DNA of 64,000 nt, taken from NCBI RefSeq assembly GCF_021869535.1, contig NW_026262690.1:62318995-62382994 (forward strand), in the 5' to 3' direction. The stretch is from Mytilus californianus. Its lineage: Eukaryota > Mollusca > Bivalvia > Mytilida > Mytilidae. Every line of letters starts with the position of its first letter. The first letter of the stretch is position 1. The notes below the pieces were generated by a model. The model did no database searches. It saw only the letters and a program-made list of their open reading frames with translations, and was not told the origin of the DNA. The translations under genes and the position numbers were made by a program. Of this stretch, positions 11,503 to 23,098 are shown piece after piece.

Positions 11503-13375
11503 GGATGGGCATGTTGTTATATTAGATTTTTTTTCACCGATCAATTTCAATATCTTTTAATTTCCTCTAGATGACTGATTGTTTTTAACAAAATTTATTT
11601 CACTCAGTTGTGCGGATTTACTTTGATACTGTATGTTACCCTCAAAAGAGGTTGTGCTTGTTTTGTTAATAGATTTGGACTATCCCATTTTAGATGGAGC
11701 TGTAAATTGCAATTTTTGGACGGAATTTCTGCTTATTTGAAATTTTTTTATGAACGGCCGTTGCTGTTTGTTGTAATTGTTCGGTTTTTAAATATATCGC
11801 CTTATTGTTCTCTAACTTCGGCCTGTTAATTCATCGGTCTAAAAAACCCGTAATATATACATAAACTTACCATGTTTTAAAACAACAAATTTCGTAACTT
11901 AAATAAAAATCTTGAACGTCATCAAGTTTTTTACGCAGCAGAATTAAATGTACAATGAGCTGCAACAGTTGCCATGTTATCTGCTTCCGATTTCATAGAT
12001 GCATGCCCGATGAAGCTACTTTGTCAAGCGAAATATTGCGTATTCTTTTTTAACGCTTTGTAAATATTTTAAACATTTTAATATTAACATACTAAATAGT
12101 GTGTTAAAATTGGTTAGGCAATCTATAATTGTATTTGTGTAATTGGATTAATCTTTGTACTGCATGATTAATCCACACTCAAATAAATTTGTATGTTATG
12201 TTGCCCCAGTATATAATATATATATATATAATATCCGAAATAGTCTGATGACTAGTATTTCAGTTATTGCCTATGGGGTAATATTGTTTATAAATGCTTT
12301 TTGCTTTTGTTTTGTAACTCGAAAACTCTAGAAACCATTCATCCTGGGACTATTATATATTATGTCCCAGATTCATCTAAGCTAGGTGACATATGGAGTA
12401 TCAATAAAAACGTGAATTTCAAAGGTTATCGCTTTAACTCGCAAACTGTTATAGACTGAAACAGACAATAATAAAGATCTACTTTTTTACACATGGTCTA
12501 AAATCAAGAGTCCTGTCGATAGGTAGTTAGTCGAAAATTCGGACCATTTTAAGTTGTATGGTCATCATAACGACTTGATTAACCGTGCCCACGACTAACT
12601 GAGTTATTTACTCTTTTTTTGGATGTGACATTTTTCACTGACTCAGCATGATTAATGTAGCCAATATCTTGAAACAAGGACATGCTCATTCAAGCAGCTT
12701 AGCTAGCATATCAGACTTCATCTCAGTTTTTATTGACTTAGTTTTCATTGTCATTTTCAGTTTTTATGTTATTGAATAGAGTTCATATAGTCTCGGTAAG
12801 TCTGTTTTCTGATGGAACCTGATAATCTACAAGTTGGGACCAAGGTCAAAGGTCACGGAAAAAAACCTTACAACTGTTAGGACAATTCTTTTGTTAGTTT
12901 ATGATTTTGTCTTTACTTATTGGTCCAGTTTCAAAGTGAAATATCTATCAACCATACAAGTAACAGAAAGATCACGTCTCTAAATCGTCAATTGAGGTTA
13001 TATAACATTACACGGAAACTCATGCAATTTTAAGAAGCTTCTTTCTTAACTCATTTTGGTTCTATTCAAATAGAGATTTTTTCTTTCAACAATATTTCAA
13101 AACGGAGATTCATTGAATGGAGAATAATTAAATATAGCTTGTATAATCACCAAATAAAGGACATAATTACACTAAATATAGGATCAGAACTAGCATTACG
13201 TAAATCTTTCCGCAAGAGCATTTAAAAACATTACGAAATAAATAATCCTTAGATTTAAAACGAAGTTGAAATACCTTATAACCACTACATTAAAGTTTCT
13301 TTTGAAAACTAGTATTGGATCTAGATCTATATATTGTCATTTGACACATTGTTTGGTGAAGGTATAGTGGGCGTG
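11503..13375. other. Unassigned spacer upstream of the candidate promoter
   Basis: No gene or clear repeat recognised. There is a short TA run at about 12209-12232. The frame at 11608-11829 has no signal, motif or splice context that would support it. Confidence 0.4.
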
Positions 13376-13430
13376 TATATAGTCACTTTCAGGATCAGGT
13401 ATTTAAATTCACAGTCATCGGGAGGTAGTC
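13376..13430 (+). promoter_or_regulatory. Candidate core promoter of the Ig-array gene
   Basis: Two TATA-like boxes are present: TATATA at 13376-13381 and TATTTAAA at 13400-13407. An initiator-like TCAGCT at 13429-13434 places its A (13431) 31 bp after the second box, a canonical distance. A second possible start is TTCACAGTC near 13411. It lies just before a good donor site. This is inference: no transcript evidence can be seen, and the link to the exon 5.3 kb downstream is unproven. Confidence 0.35.
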
Positions 13431-13445
13431 AGCTAGATCTAACCG
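13411..13445 (+). other. Candidate noncoding exon 1 (5'UTR)
   Basis: The stretch ends in AACCG followed by GTAAGTTTT, a strong 5' splice site at 13446, and lies right after the TATA/initiator-like elements. The exon carrying the start codon has its own 3' splice site (AG at 18706-18707), so an upstream noncoding exon must exist; this is the best candidate I see. It would be 15-35 nt depending on the start. Confidence 0.35.
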
Positions 13446-15050
13446 GTAAGTTTTGTCTAAATTTATACAACCATTATTTTTATTAACGGAATTATATTTT
13501 TTACATTTAAAACAATTAGTGGGCTATTGATTACCGCTAGACAATTATTATAGTCTTTGAAAATCTGAGATCTACGAATCCTTAAAATAAAAATTCAATG
13601 ACACTCCATCTGTCGGACAACACTGGAAAGGGGTCTTAAAAAGTGAAGATGCTATCTCACTTTGTTTCAATATTTTAGGCTGGTGCATTTTGTAAGTTGG
13701 CTATATAATTTTGTAGTAAAAGCATTGCATACAGTTAAAACTACAAACTTCAACCATTACCATCAGAGACATAATTCAATTGTATTGTATTATATGTCTG
13801 TTACCATATATAAAAAGGGGAGATGTATCGTTGGCTTTGTAAAAAAAAATATAAAACCGTACGATTTTATGACACAAAGGTAGAAAATATGCATATTACA
13901 CAATTAACTTATGTCTGTTTAATGGCCTTTGCCAGTGGTATAAAGGGAACTTGCTAGATAAGATAAAATGCACACAGCCAATAAACAGTACAAGTACTAT
14001 TGTAATTCGGCTTTGCGCGAGCAAAACAAAAATCATAGACTTAAGCAATACCAATATCAGCAAAACTTGGTGTAACAACTTTGGACTGTCTTCTTTATGT
14101 GAAGTATAATTTAAAGTGTGCTGCATATATATATAACAAGTAATCAGCCATTTTTCTTACTTGATCAAATTTGTGCTTAGTGTGATGAATATAATCGAAT
14201 ATGCATCTGTGAAGCAGTTTAAAAAAAAATATTAATCGTAATCGAATATAATTTTGTTTGTAAGAAAGCAACCATTCAATTATCAAGTTCAATTTAACAG
14301 CATATTATTTCAATAATTCTACAAATATTTGATATTGGAAATATTTGTTGAAAGGAAGGAAAACCGGTTTTTAGGATTTAATAGACATTTAAAATTTTGT
14401 TCCGGCTCAATAAATTTGCTCTATTTTAGTTTCACTGACCAGAATGCTGACAAATCAATTAAATTTATTTGAACTCTGTCATTCAATATGTATATTTAAA
14501 TCTCATTACATCAGAAGAAAACAGAGTAGAACCTCCAAATAACGGAACCGATTAAAATTCAATGAAGACTGATTATGTACATCCAACCTCTGTTATATCA
14601 TAAACAAGGTATACTAGTTTCTGAGTTGTGTAATGTTTTGGTATCAGGTATTAACTGCATGAGATGGGAGTGTCTGTGAAGGCTTGCCTTTATATGCTGC
14701 ATGTATTTCAACATTAAGTATTTAAAAAAAAAACAATCTGAGTAGGAATTGTTATAAACAAAAAGAATTTATCATTAACTTCAAATTTATTCGTGCTCGC
14801 GGCCATTCTGATTAAACGGGATTTAGATTTCTTATTGTCTCCATTAGCGGAAAACTACACTTAACACGAACGATGTGTTACTGGCTAGAAACTTTTGATT
14901 TTTAAATATATCAGCAAATCGAAGATGTTTTACGGCAAGTGTTTTTAAAGAGATGTAAGGCTGAATATAAGTAAATGCAAAGGTATATTGTGGACAAGCT
15001 GGTTGTTCCTGATTTTGTATTTTGTTGCTGAAATACTCAAAACCTACGCC

Positions 15051-15247
15051 GTACTCAGTATTTTACTTCACGCAGCAAAAAAGCCATACATAAGTATGTT
15101 TGATCTTTTGACCCAATATATCTCGAAATCCATAGACACACCAAGACCCGTACTCAGCATTTTGCTTCACGTTGCAAAAATAAAGCCAAACATGAGTACT
15201 ATTTTTTATCTTTTGACCCAATATATCTCGGAATCCATAAAAAAAAA
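15051..15247 (+). repeat. 99-bp tandem duplication
   Basis: GTACTCAGTATTTTACTTCACG at 15051 recurs as GTACTCAGCATTTTGCTTCACG at 15150. Both copies continue through AAAGCCA and a shared CTTTTGACCCAATATATCTC block. The duplication keeps a frame open on each strand (14988-15284), but neither looks like a real gene. Confidence 0.75.
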
Positions 15248-16849
15248 TAAAAAGGCAAACTTGATTATAGAACCAAGGCAGTAACAAATAAAACTTGACA
15301 ACATGAATGAATGAAAACCGGATTAAATTACCTTAAAAATGGAATTTCTGGTATTGAATGCAATGCTAAACCTTTTTTTCTCTAAAGCTTTATTAACTGC
15401 TAAAGACATAAATCATGTCGTTTCACTGGAGCTTACACTGGATCTCCTTTATTTCAAAACAGACGGAGGAATCAAAGAAAACCATATTCGGATTTTTAGT
15501 TACTCTTATACCTTTCAATTCGTTAAGTACCATAGATTTTCATTAACACTCGGACTAATAATATTTTTGTGTTGACGTTGAATTTCGAGAATCCTTAATG
15601 ATATGTCAAAGAAAATTCAACGTGACAAATATCAGTGATGGAAATAAATACATGAACTGTATGCAGAAACAGTAAAGCATTTTTTGTCCCGTTTTAAATT
15701 TATTTAAAATCGAGTGAGGCCAGAATTCGCAAAATCAGTACCAACTTTCCTGTTGTTGCAAGGATCGTCATGTTGATAAAAATATAACAATGAACAACTA
15801 CGAGTTCTTTAAAAAAAAGAATCATCGGAGTCTAATTACTACGTGAAAGAAATGTTGCTTTTAACACAAATACTGTAATGTTTATATAGTGTAGAGCGTC
15901 ATTGTTGTATATTTGTAATTTCTATGAAAATTGTATATAAAAATATGCATTCTGCCTAAACATAATATGAATTATAAATGGGTAATGGTAAGTATTTCTT
16001 GTTTCATTTAATATCGGTGTCCCTTATATTGTCCGATAGAAATGTCAGGAACATTTCTTATTTTTTTAATATGAAAGTTAAGAATACATGTCCGAGGTGA
16101 TTTAAAGAAAATTTCTCGATGAGATAAAATGTTTCGTATTATTACATGTACGTGTACGAAATATCTGTAATTTAATTAAGTTTAATTTTAATTGATTTTT
16201 TTTATTTGGTCGAAATTGAATATTAAGTTTGTATACATGACTTTGTCGTAGTAGAAACAGAAGATTACTTTACTGCGCAGGGAGATTAAATGGCCAGCGT
16301 TGCGCTAATTTTCGGATAATCAGAAATAAAAATGTTGAGATAACTATTTATACGAATTGTCTTTCATTTAAACGATTAAAGCTGGTCATAATTGAAAATT
16401 GAATAGGTTTGTGAATAGGACTTTGTTGTAGTAGAAATAGAAAGACGAATTTGAAATAATAGCCACACCTTGAATTACACTAAGTACTGATTCTAACCAT
16501 GAGTGTCATTGGTAATCTTCATGCATACACATGCGTTTTTTCAAGTCAAGTTCAACTCTAAAGAGTCCAGTTTTATTTCAAAGTGAAAACTTTCATTACA
16601 TTAGTCCAACGCTTTATAATTTTGATCACTACTTTCAGAAACTAAGAAACTGGAAACCGTGTCTGTTTGATTCGGTTATAATATATTGTAGCAAACGCAA
16701 CGCAATTTGTGACCCAAATTACCCGTATCACGGTTTATTGGACTGAAACAAAACACATTTGAAACAATTCAAAATAAACATTTTCTGATGTTGCTGAAAT
16801 AAGACTACCTAATAGCTGTGCATATGTAATCAAGAGCCTATAATTCGGT

Positions 16850-17095
16850 GGTTGTCGTTTGTTGCTGTACATCTCATTTGCTTTTCGTTTATTGTTTTGT
16901 ACATAAGTCAGGCCTTTAGTTTTCTCGAATTATTTAAACATTTGTCATTTCGGGGCGTTTTTGAAGCTTATTATGCCCTGTGGGTTAACTCATAGTTAAA
17001 TGCCGTACTGTGACCTATAGTTGTTAATTTCTACTTCATTTGGTCTCTGGTGGAGAGTTGTCTAATTGGCAATCTTACCACATGGTCTTATCATG
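16850..17095 (+). repeat. Dispersed repeat ('TTGTCTCATTGGCAAT' family), copy 1
   Basis: Shares with 39448-39715 the blocks CATTTGTCATTTCGGGGC, GTGACCTATAGTTGTTAATT and GGTGGAGAGTTGTCTAATTGG, in the same order and orientation. It lacks the tRNA-like promoter boxes seen in the SINEs here, so its class is uncertain. Confidence 0.75.
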
Positions 17096-18371
17096 TATTT
17101 ATATATATGGTTCAGATTAAGTGATTATGAAGAAACAGATATGTTAGCTAAACATCAATGATACAGCACCCAAACGACACAAGGAAATAATGACTGGTTG
17201 TAGCATGTAATTTGTATGGATGTGTTTACAATTTCAAATTCAGAAGCAAATAACTTTCTACAAAATTAAAATTAGGTTAATTTTGATCGGAAGTTGATAG
17301 TTTGCTGTCAATTGATCCACTGTCTGCGTGAAAAAGAAGCTCTTTAAATAGCTGTGTCGCAATTTAGTGTAAAATATGATGTAGTGTCTTCCACATCGAG
17401 TTTAACATTCCCTTTATTCAAACAGATCAATAAGAACAGGTTAATTTTGTAATACGGGTTTACTACAAATAATTATTCACCTATTTTATCAAACAACACT
17501 AAAGAAAAATAGAAGAATTCATCAACAGCCAATACAAGCGGAAATATTAGCTTCATCGTACCTTAATAATGTATACTTAACAAGTTTTATTCTTTTTTGA
17601 TATCGTGCAACTATGTTAATTCACTAAAATCATTGCAGTTTAAATATCTAGTGTTCATTGTATGATATCATAGTTATCACTTACTGGTCTAAAATGACAC
17701 AGACATTTATTGATACTTTATTTACTACTATATATTGAATGTGTCCAATAATTAAATAAAGTGCTTGCTTTCATTTTAAATCTAGCCCCAGGGTCAAACT
17801 ATGGCTTTTAACCGTACATAATGTACTAATGTATGGAGGAGTATACATGCCACACACTTATTTTTCCTCTCTATTCTCTCCATGTTACGTCTTTAGTTTA
17901 ATATTGGCAAACCATGTGACCTTAACGATTGGGAAAAAGATGTGTATACAACTTTAATCAATATATTTATTTTCATTCGAATGGCAAAACTGGTAAATCC
18001 ATTAAGCTAAGGCTTTGAACTGATTATAAGTCGCGACAAAAAAAATGGTATTATAATTTTGTTCGCTCTTCTTTAAAACAAAAAACCCCCCCAAAAAAAA
18101 CAGGTTAACAGTCATCTTAACAATCTGCAATCATAATAAGTGACGAATTCCTAATGTATTGACCTTTGGGGTATTTTCATTATTTGTATTTTCGTAAGTG
18201 CTTATACCTTCCATTCGAACTTCAAAGTTTATACGTTTAACATGTTTGCGGACATTTAACGCCCCATAGAACTGGTTCTGAAAGTAACGGTGGGCGTTGT
18301 TGAATAGAGTATGACAGATAAACGGAGTAGGATTTCAATATAATTTATTTTACAGCACTGAATAACAATGT

Positions 18372-18602
18372 ACGAATCAGTTTTAATCACTCATACACAA
18401 GCCAAAAATTGGGACGTTTATATCATATAAAAGGCTCAATTATACGTAAAATAATCCCCTCTTTAACTGATTCGTCCGACTTTTTCCGATACCCACATGT
18501 CACGAATCAATTTTAGTCACTCATACATAAGCCAAAAAATTGGGACGTTTATAAAATATAAAGTGCTCATTTATGCACAAAATAATCTCGTCTTTATCTG
18601 AA
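18372..18602 (+). repeat. 130-bp direct duplication just upstream of the start-codon exon
   Basis: ACGAATCAGTTTTAATCACT at 18372 recurs at 18502 as ACGAATCAATTTTAGTCACT. Both copies continue through CAAGCC/TAAGCC, TTGGGACGTTTAT and AAAATAATC. The second copy ends about 100 bp before the 3' splice site of the signal-peptide exon. It may be an incidental tandem duplication or a duplicated intronic control element. Confidence 0.7.
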
Positions 18603-18707
18603 TTAAAGTTTATGTTCATTTCAACATTGCAAGACAATTTTAGGTTATCAAAATATTTCTATGTATTATAAAATACGTATATGAATGTATGTATTACTAC
18701 TTTTTAG

Positions 18708-18841
18708 GTTAAAGTGCTGCCAAAGAAAGACGGTCAGAAATTGTCAGTTTTGATAGTCTGACAAAATGGTTTGCACTACAAAGATGGTGCTTCCACTGGT
18801 GGTGTTGATAGGGATCTTCTTACAACCATCATATGCTCAAG
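18708..18841 (+). CDS. Start-codon exon: 5'UTR tail plus signal peptide
   Basis: The exon follows a 3' splice site TTTTTAG at 18701-18707 and ends before GTAAGT at 18842. The ATG at 18766 has A at -3 and G at +4, a strong initiation context, and there is no upstream ATG in the exon. It encodes 25 residues: a short n-region with Lys6, a hydrophobic core (MVLPLVVLIGIFL, residues 7-19) and a c-region QPSYA-Q with a likely signal-peptidase cut after Ala24. One base (G) is left over, so the intron is phase 1, matching every Ig exon downstream. Joining to the first Ig exon gives a Val codon (G plus TT) and the sequence YAQ-VPTV, so the first Ig domain starts almost directly after the cleavage site. 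The product therefore enters the secretory pathway. Confidence 0.85.
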
Positions 18842-18910
18842 GTAAGTAATGCCAAAAAACACCAGATTTAGTGTGTCTGTGTGTATATGTTTTAGTAAAT
18901 CTGTATAATT

Positions 18911-19085
18911 AGGGATTATGTATAATCCTTAAAATTTTCAGGGAGTATGTATAATCACTGGTAACTAAAGGGATTATACATAATCACTGGTAACTTTAGT
19001 GATTATATATAATCACTAAAATTTGAAGGAATTATGTATAATTACTAGAAAAAATGTCAGGAATTATGCATAATAACTGGAATGA
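18911..19085. repeat. Array of GATTATGTATAATC palindromes
   Basis: Five to six copies of a partly palindromic unit around GGGATTATGTATAATCACTGG, spaced about 30-35 bp. The palindromic core resembles in style, but not in sequence, the AAGATATCTT arrays at the start of the window. A second cluster of the same unit lies at 21338-21447. Confidence 0.7.
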
Positions 19086-19868
19086 GGCGATGAATAACAG
19101 TTTAATATTTTTTCTATAAAATCATCTTAAACATCTTTAGAAACATAAATATTAAAATTTTAAAGCACAATATTCTAATACAAATCATTTATTTTTACAA
19201 ACTACATTGTAAAATTTGGATGACTACTAAACATTGTTTCTGCTTTTGTTTGTTTGGGTTTTTTTTTGCAACAAAAACACTTTAAAAAACTTTGAAAAAA
19301 AAAATTGCCCTTAACATAGTGAATTTGATTCTACTTGCTCGTTGAAGAAAAATAGAGTGTTCATTAGATTGATCTGAAAGTGCTTAAAAAGTGATTCCGA
19401 CATCTAAATTTGATTTCTTGTATAAGATAGGAGCAAAATGTCACGTTTCGTAGCCAGACATTATCCTTGTTAGTCCTTGCATGAGCGATGGCCATTATAT
19501 TTTGTGGGTCTCCTTTTCCGCTATCAACATGCAGAATCGGTATCAAAACAATACAGCCATAATTGGGTTCAATATGTCAAGCATGCCTTCATTTTTACTT
19601 TACGTTTAGTTGGATTTCTTTTCTTAGTTTGAATTTCCTTGTTCGTTGGGACATTGGAAACATAAAACAGAAATTCAATAACAATTCATCGCGTTATCCT
19701 CATATGAGCACGCGAGTTAATATAGGTCTGAATTTTAATCAGATTGTGACAGTGCATTTAAAGGCATACATGTTCAGTTATCAGTTTCGCTTCGGGAATG
19801 GACCCCCTTTTTCTAAATATTCAAGTTGTTTTTGTGTTTTAATTTTTTTAAAGAAATTTTTCTGATAT

Positions 19869-20053
19869 ATCTTAACTTATTTTCAGTTATTTAATGTGCA
19901 CTTGCTCTTTTCCATATGATATTACAATAATAGTAGTTTATAAATTTAAACCCTCTCGGTTATAATTTTCAAATAGATGGTCAAGATTTATAAACTACTG
20001 TAATATCGTATGGAAAAGCAAGTACACTTTAAAAAACTGAAAATAAGTTAAAA
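19869..20053. mobile_element. Hairpin MITE with ~75-nt arms
   Basis: The left arm (19869-19943) contains TAACTTATTTTCAGT, GCACTTGCTCTTTTCCATA and GTAGTTTATAAAT. The right arm (19985-20053) contains ATTTATAAACTAC, TATGGAAAAGCAAGT and ACTGAAAATAAGTTA, the reverse complement with a few differences. The loop is about 40 bp. No coding capacity. Confidence 0.75.
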
Positions 20054-21337
20054 TACTACAGCATATTTACAACAACAACAATCAAAGTACTGAAGTACTG
20101 AACATCGGATGACCGCAGGTTCTTGTGGATGGTCAAAAGCACATGTCACAGAAACAGATCACATCTCTATACCTGAAACTGCATGAGGTTAATTTACAGA
20201 GATTTTTTTTTCTTATACAAGTTCGTGCTTGGATGATGAATAAATGACAGGAAATTCAACCTCACCGTAATAACTATTATATTGTAGTGATACAAATCAG
20301 TATACCTTAGACTATTATACTAATATAATAATAGTTCCAGAGAATACACTGGTTTGTTGTTATATATTATATTAATATTACGGTTGCATGTATATATAAT
20401 TTTCATCTATATGTATATCATACTATTCTACTATTATTATAGTGTAATGCAAGTTTCGGATCTTTCATTAGCGTATTTAAGGCTATAAAAAGTTTGGGCT
20501 TCAAAAGTTCACACAATTATTGACTTTATACAGAAAATTCGTCCTTGTAAAACATTTAATAGTTCACAAATGATACGCGATTTTAAAGTAAAATTATTTC
20601 TTAAAACACTGCAAAAAATTTCATTCATATTGATAAAGTGGTATCGTCATAAAGTGCGTTGAAATGAACAGTGGTATAGCAAACATCGAATTCCTTCACA
20701 AAATGTTATCACACACTACAGTAAGGGGAGTCAGTTAAGTTTGTCTATTTTTAGATACTATACAGGTAATGTATACAACCTGTGTGACCTGTGTAGTGAT
20801 TTTGATTTTACGATAAATTCATGAATGAACGATAATTTTATGAATGAACATGAGCACCTGACCTCTTTCTTAAACACCTATTAAACATATAAAACCGTAT
20901 TTAATAAGGAGATAATTCAGTCAAATTTTCAGTACTAAATCAACAACTGAAATGATTCCATTTTTTGATGAAACATCGTACGAACGGAGAACGGAATCGC
21001 AGGTATAAAAATGCACTTTTTTCCCTTGTAATGACCGCGGATCTATAATTTTTATAGATCGGTTGAAATCCCAAAACTAATTTGCATAATGGAAATTTAG
21101 GCGATAGCAATACATCGGAGTGACCTCAAGGTCATCCTCTGTAAAAATATAACACACGCACACAAAATTTAGAAAAAGGGGGGTTCATTCTCCAAGCGCC
21201 TGTGTTAGTTATCAATTTCAATTTTGCATTTTTTTGTTTGTTTAATATGAGTTAATGTGGTTTAACACAGTTAAATAGAATATCACATTAAAAACTGCTC
21301 ACTTAAGATTTGATAAATGAACAGGAATCAATAATTC

Positions 21338-21447
21338 TTAATATTTTCAGTGATTATGTAAAATCACTGGTCATTTTCGGGATTATATATAACCACTCAT
21401 GATTTCAGTGATTATGAAAAATCCCTGAAAAATCAGGGATGATTGTC
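21338..21447. repeat. Second cluster of the GTGATTATGTATAATC unit
   Basis: Three to four units such as AGTGATTATGTAAAATCACTGG are present, ending in a small palindrome TCCCTGAAAAATCAGGGA at 21424-21441. Together with the cluster at 18911 it brackets about 2.5 kb, a layout similar to the element at 224-3020, though I see no clear terminal inverted repeat. Confidence 0.6.
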
Positions 21448-22404
21448 GTTGTGTTTCAATTTATTACCAGAAGTCACCCAGTGTGATTACAATTCCGATC
21501 TATCGTGACTCGCTTACTTGTCGAAGCATAACGAAATTCACAGATAAGCCACAATTGTTTCCTGTTTGAAGTGTTTTAAATTTTTTTCCTAGAAAAAAAA
21601 TATAAAATCACGTGGTAGAAGTATTCAATATCTTTGAATCAAATTATAGACAAGATATTTAAAATATTAAATGGAACTCTATTCCCTTTGTATTCGGAAT
21701 AAAATTGTACGCACACGTTCTATAGAAGTTTAAAGATTTTAAAGATAAATCGATTATTTTTAATAATAGAAGTGGAAACTGACACTACAGCCTTGCAGTG
21801 GTGTTGATAGGTTTGGGTTACTATTAGTTCCTTTGTGTGCCATCCGTCCTGTAGATATAGCTTTGTCAGAACGCATGTTGAGTGGTGAATTTTGTTTAAA
21901 ATTAATGTGACCGTTCTAAAAGCCGCCAGACAGACTTGCATGTTCTGTTTGTGTCACTATGGATGTGATGCTCTCTAAACGTTTTTATGTTTAGCTTTGT
22001 ACACTTTTGGCCTCGAGTGTACCCTATGAAGTAGATTCCGGAAACAGTTGTAATTAACGTGTTAAGCGCGTAAATTGGTGTCGTTATCCTTTTACCCAAT
22101 CGGTATCACTGTTGGTGGACACTACTATATAAAGGGAACCTTCCGCGACTCAGAAGACAAAGCTTCGGCACGTATTTAAACACTTTTTCTTGTAAAATTA
22201 CAGCACATAAATTTTGAAATTGTACTCAGTTCATCAGGAAAAATGTGTCATTAATACATGTTTTTCAAAAACATTGTTTTGTTCTGTTTGGGCACTTTTG
22301 ATTTATATTCTCTCAAGTGATCTATCATGTGTGACGAGGTTGTTTTTCTTGAGTAGTAGATGATCGTAGATACGTAGCCAGCCGTAATCGGTTGATTTAG
22401 GGAA

Positions 22405-22485
22405 GTACTTCTTTAGCTCAGTCGGTTAGACTCAGTTCGTTAAAGTGCTGACTTGAAACACAGAGGTCCCGGGTTCGATTCCAGA
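22405..22485 (+). mobile_element. tRNA-like SINE head (not a functional tRNA)
   Basis: Contains an A box TAGCTCAGTCGGTTAGA and a perfect B box GGTCCCGGGTTCGATTCC at tRNA-like spacing. The loop CTTGAAA could carry a TGA (Ser) anticodon. The anticodon stem pairs poorly and the acceptor ends do not pair, so a SINE promoter or tRNA pseudogene is more likely than a working tRNA-Ser. Confidence 0.6.
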
Positions 22486-22664
22486 TGTGACGATGTGTAT
22501 CTTTCTAATGAGAATCATGCTCTCCGCGCGCTTACATATGTAATTGGCATTTCCAAACGTTTGGTACTCAGTGTACAAATAAAGTCTTCCATATCGACGA
22601 GCAAACGGTAATGTGAATAGTTCATTTTGGATTCTCTTGGCGGTCCGCGTCACCGTTAAACTGT

Positions 22665-22745
22665 GCAAGGCCGTAGCGCATGTTCAAATCAACTGAGGCA
22701 AATCGCCGAGCGAAGCGAGGCGAAAATTTTTTTTTAGGGGGGTTC
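22665..22745 (+). repeat. Dispersed repeat GGCCGTAGCG...GCCGAGCGAAGCGAGGC
   Basis: GGCCGTAGCGCATG, AACTGAGGCAAAT and GCCGAGCGAAGCGAGGCGAA are followed by a T run. GCCGAGCGGAGCGAGGCAAAA plus a T run recurs at 24892-24920. The GGCCGTAGCG/ACTGAGGCAAATGCC part recurs inverted at about 23711-23757, and more distantly at about 25400-25446. This marks a dispersed repeat family. Confidence 0.6.
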
Positions 22746-23029
22746 GGGTGCCTGAAACGGGAGAAGCTTATTTCAGCATTACTATGGGAGAGGTCAATGT
22801 ATTTATAATAAAAAAAAAAAAAATATAACAGACGAGATTATGTTATAAGCATCAATTAGGATATATTTATTTTTAATACATAATCATTAACCATAAGAAT
22901 AGGTAAAGAGAAGACTAGACCAACATTGTTACTTAACCGGATTTTTGGCTAATGTCACAAGTGATCACAAGTTACCTGTAAACATTACGCTGGAAGACAT
23001 TATTCTACCAATTTTCAAGTCATTGGTTT

Positions 23030-23098
23030 GACCTACCGGGGTTCGAACCCACGATCTACCGCACTAGAATCAATGGAACACGCTAGCATACAACCAGA
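23030..23098 (-). mobile_element. tRNA-like SINE head, reverse strand
   Basis: CCGGGGTTCGAACCCACGAT is the reverse complement of a strong pol III B box (GGGTTCGAACCCC). AACACGCTAGCATACAACCA lies where the A box would be on the minus strand. The remaining SINE body was not delimited. Confidence 0.55.

Larger units (their letters stand above)
13446..18707 (+). other. Candidate first intron or upstream region
   Basis: AT-rich, with no coding exon that I can support. It holds the 99-bp duplication at 15051, a diverged duplication near 16209/16383 (GGTCGAAATTGAATATTAAG versus GGTCATAATTGAAAATTGAA), a dispersed repeat at 16850 and the 130-bp duplication at 18372. Confidence 0.35.

Noticed and set aside
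14988-15284. Small gene of 98 codons
   Set aside because: Produced by the 99-bp tandem duplication; open frames occur on both strands and no motif or gene context supports it.
22405-22485. Functional tRNA-Ser gene
   Set aside because: A and B boxes are good, but the anticodon stem and acceptor stem do not pair; a SINE head or pseudo-tRNA fits better.
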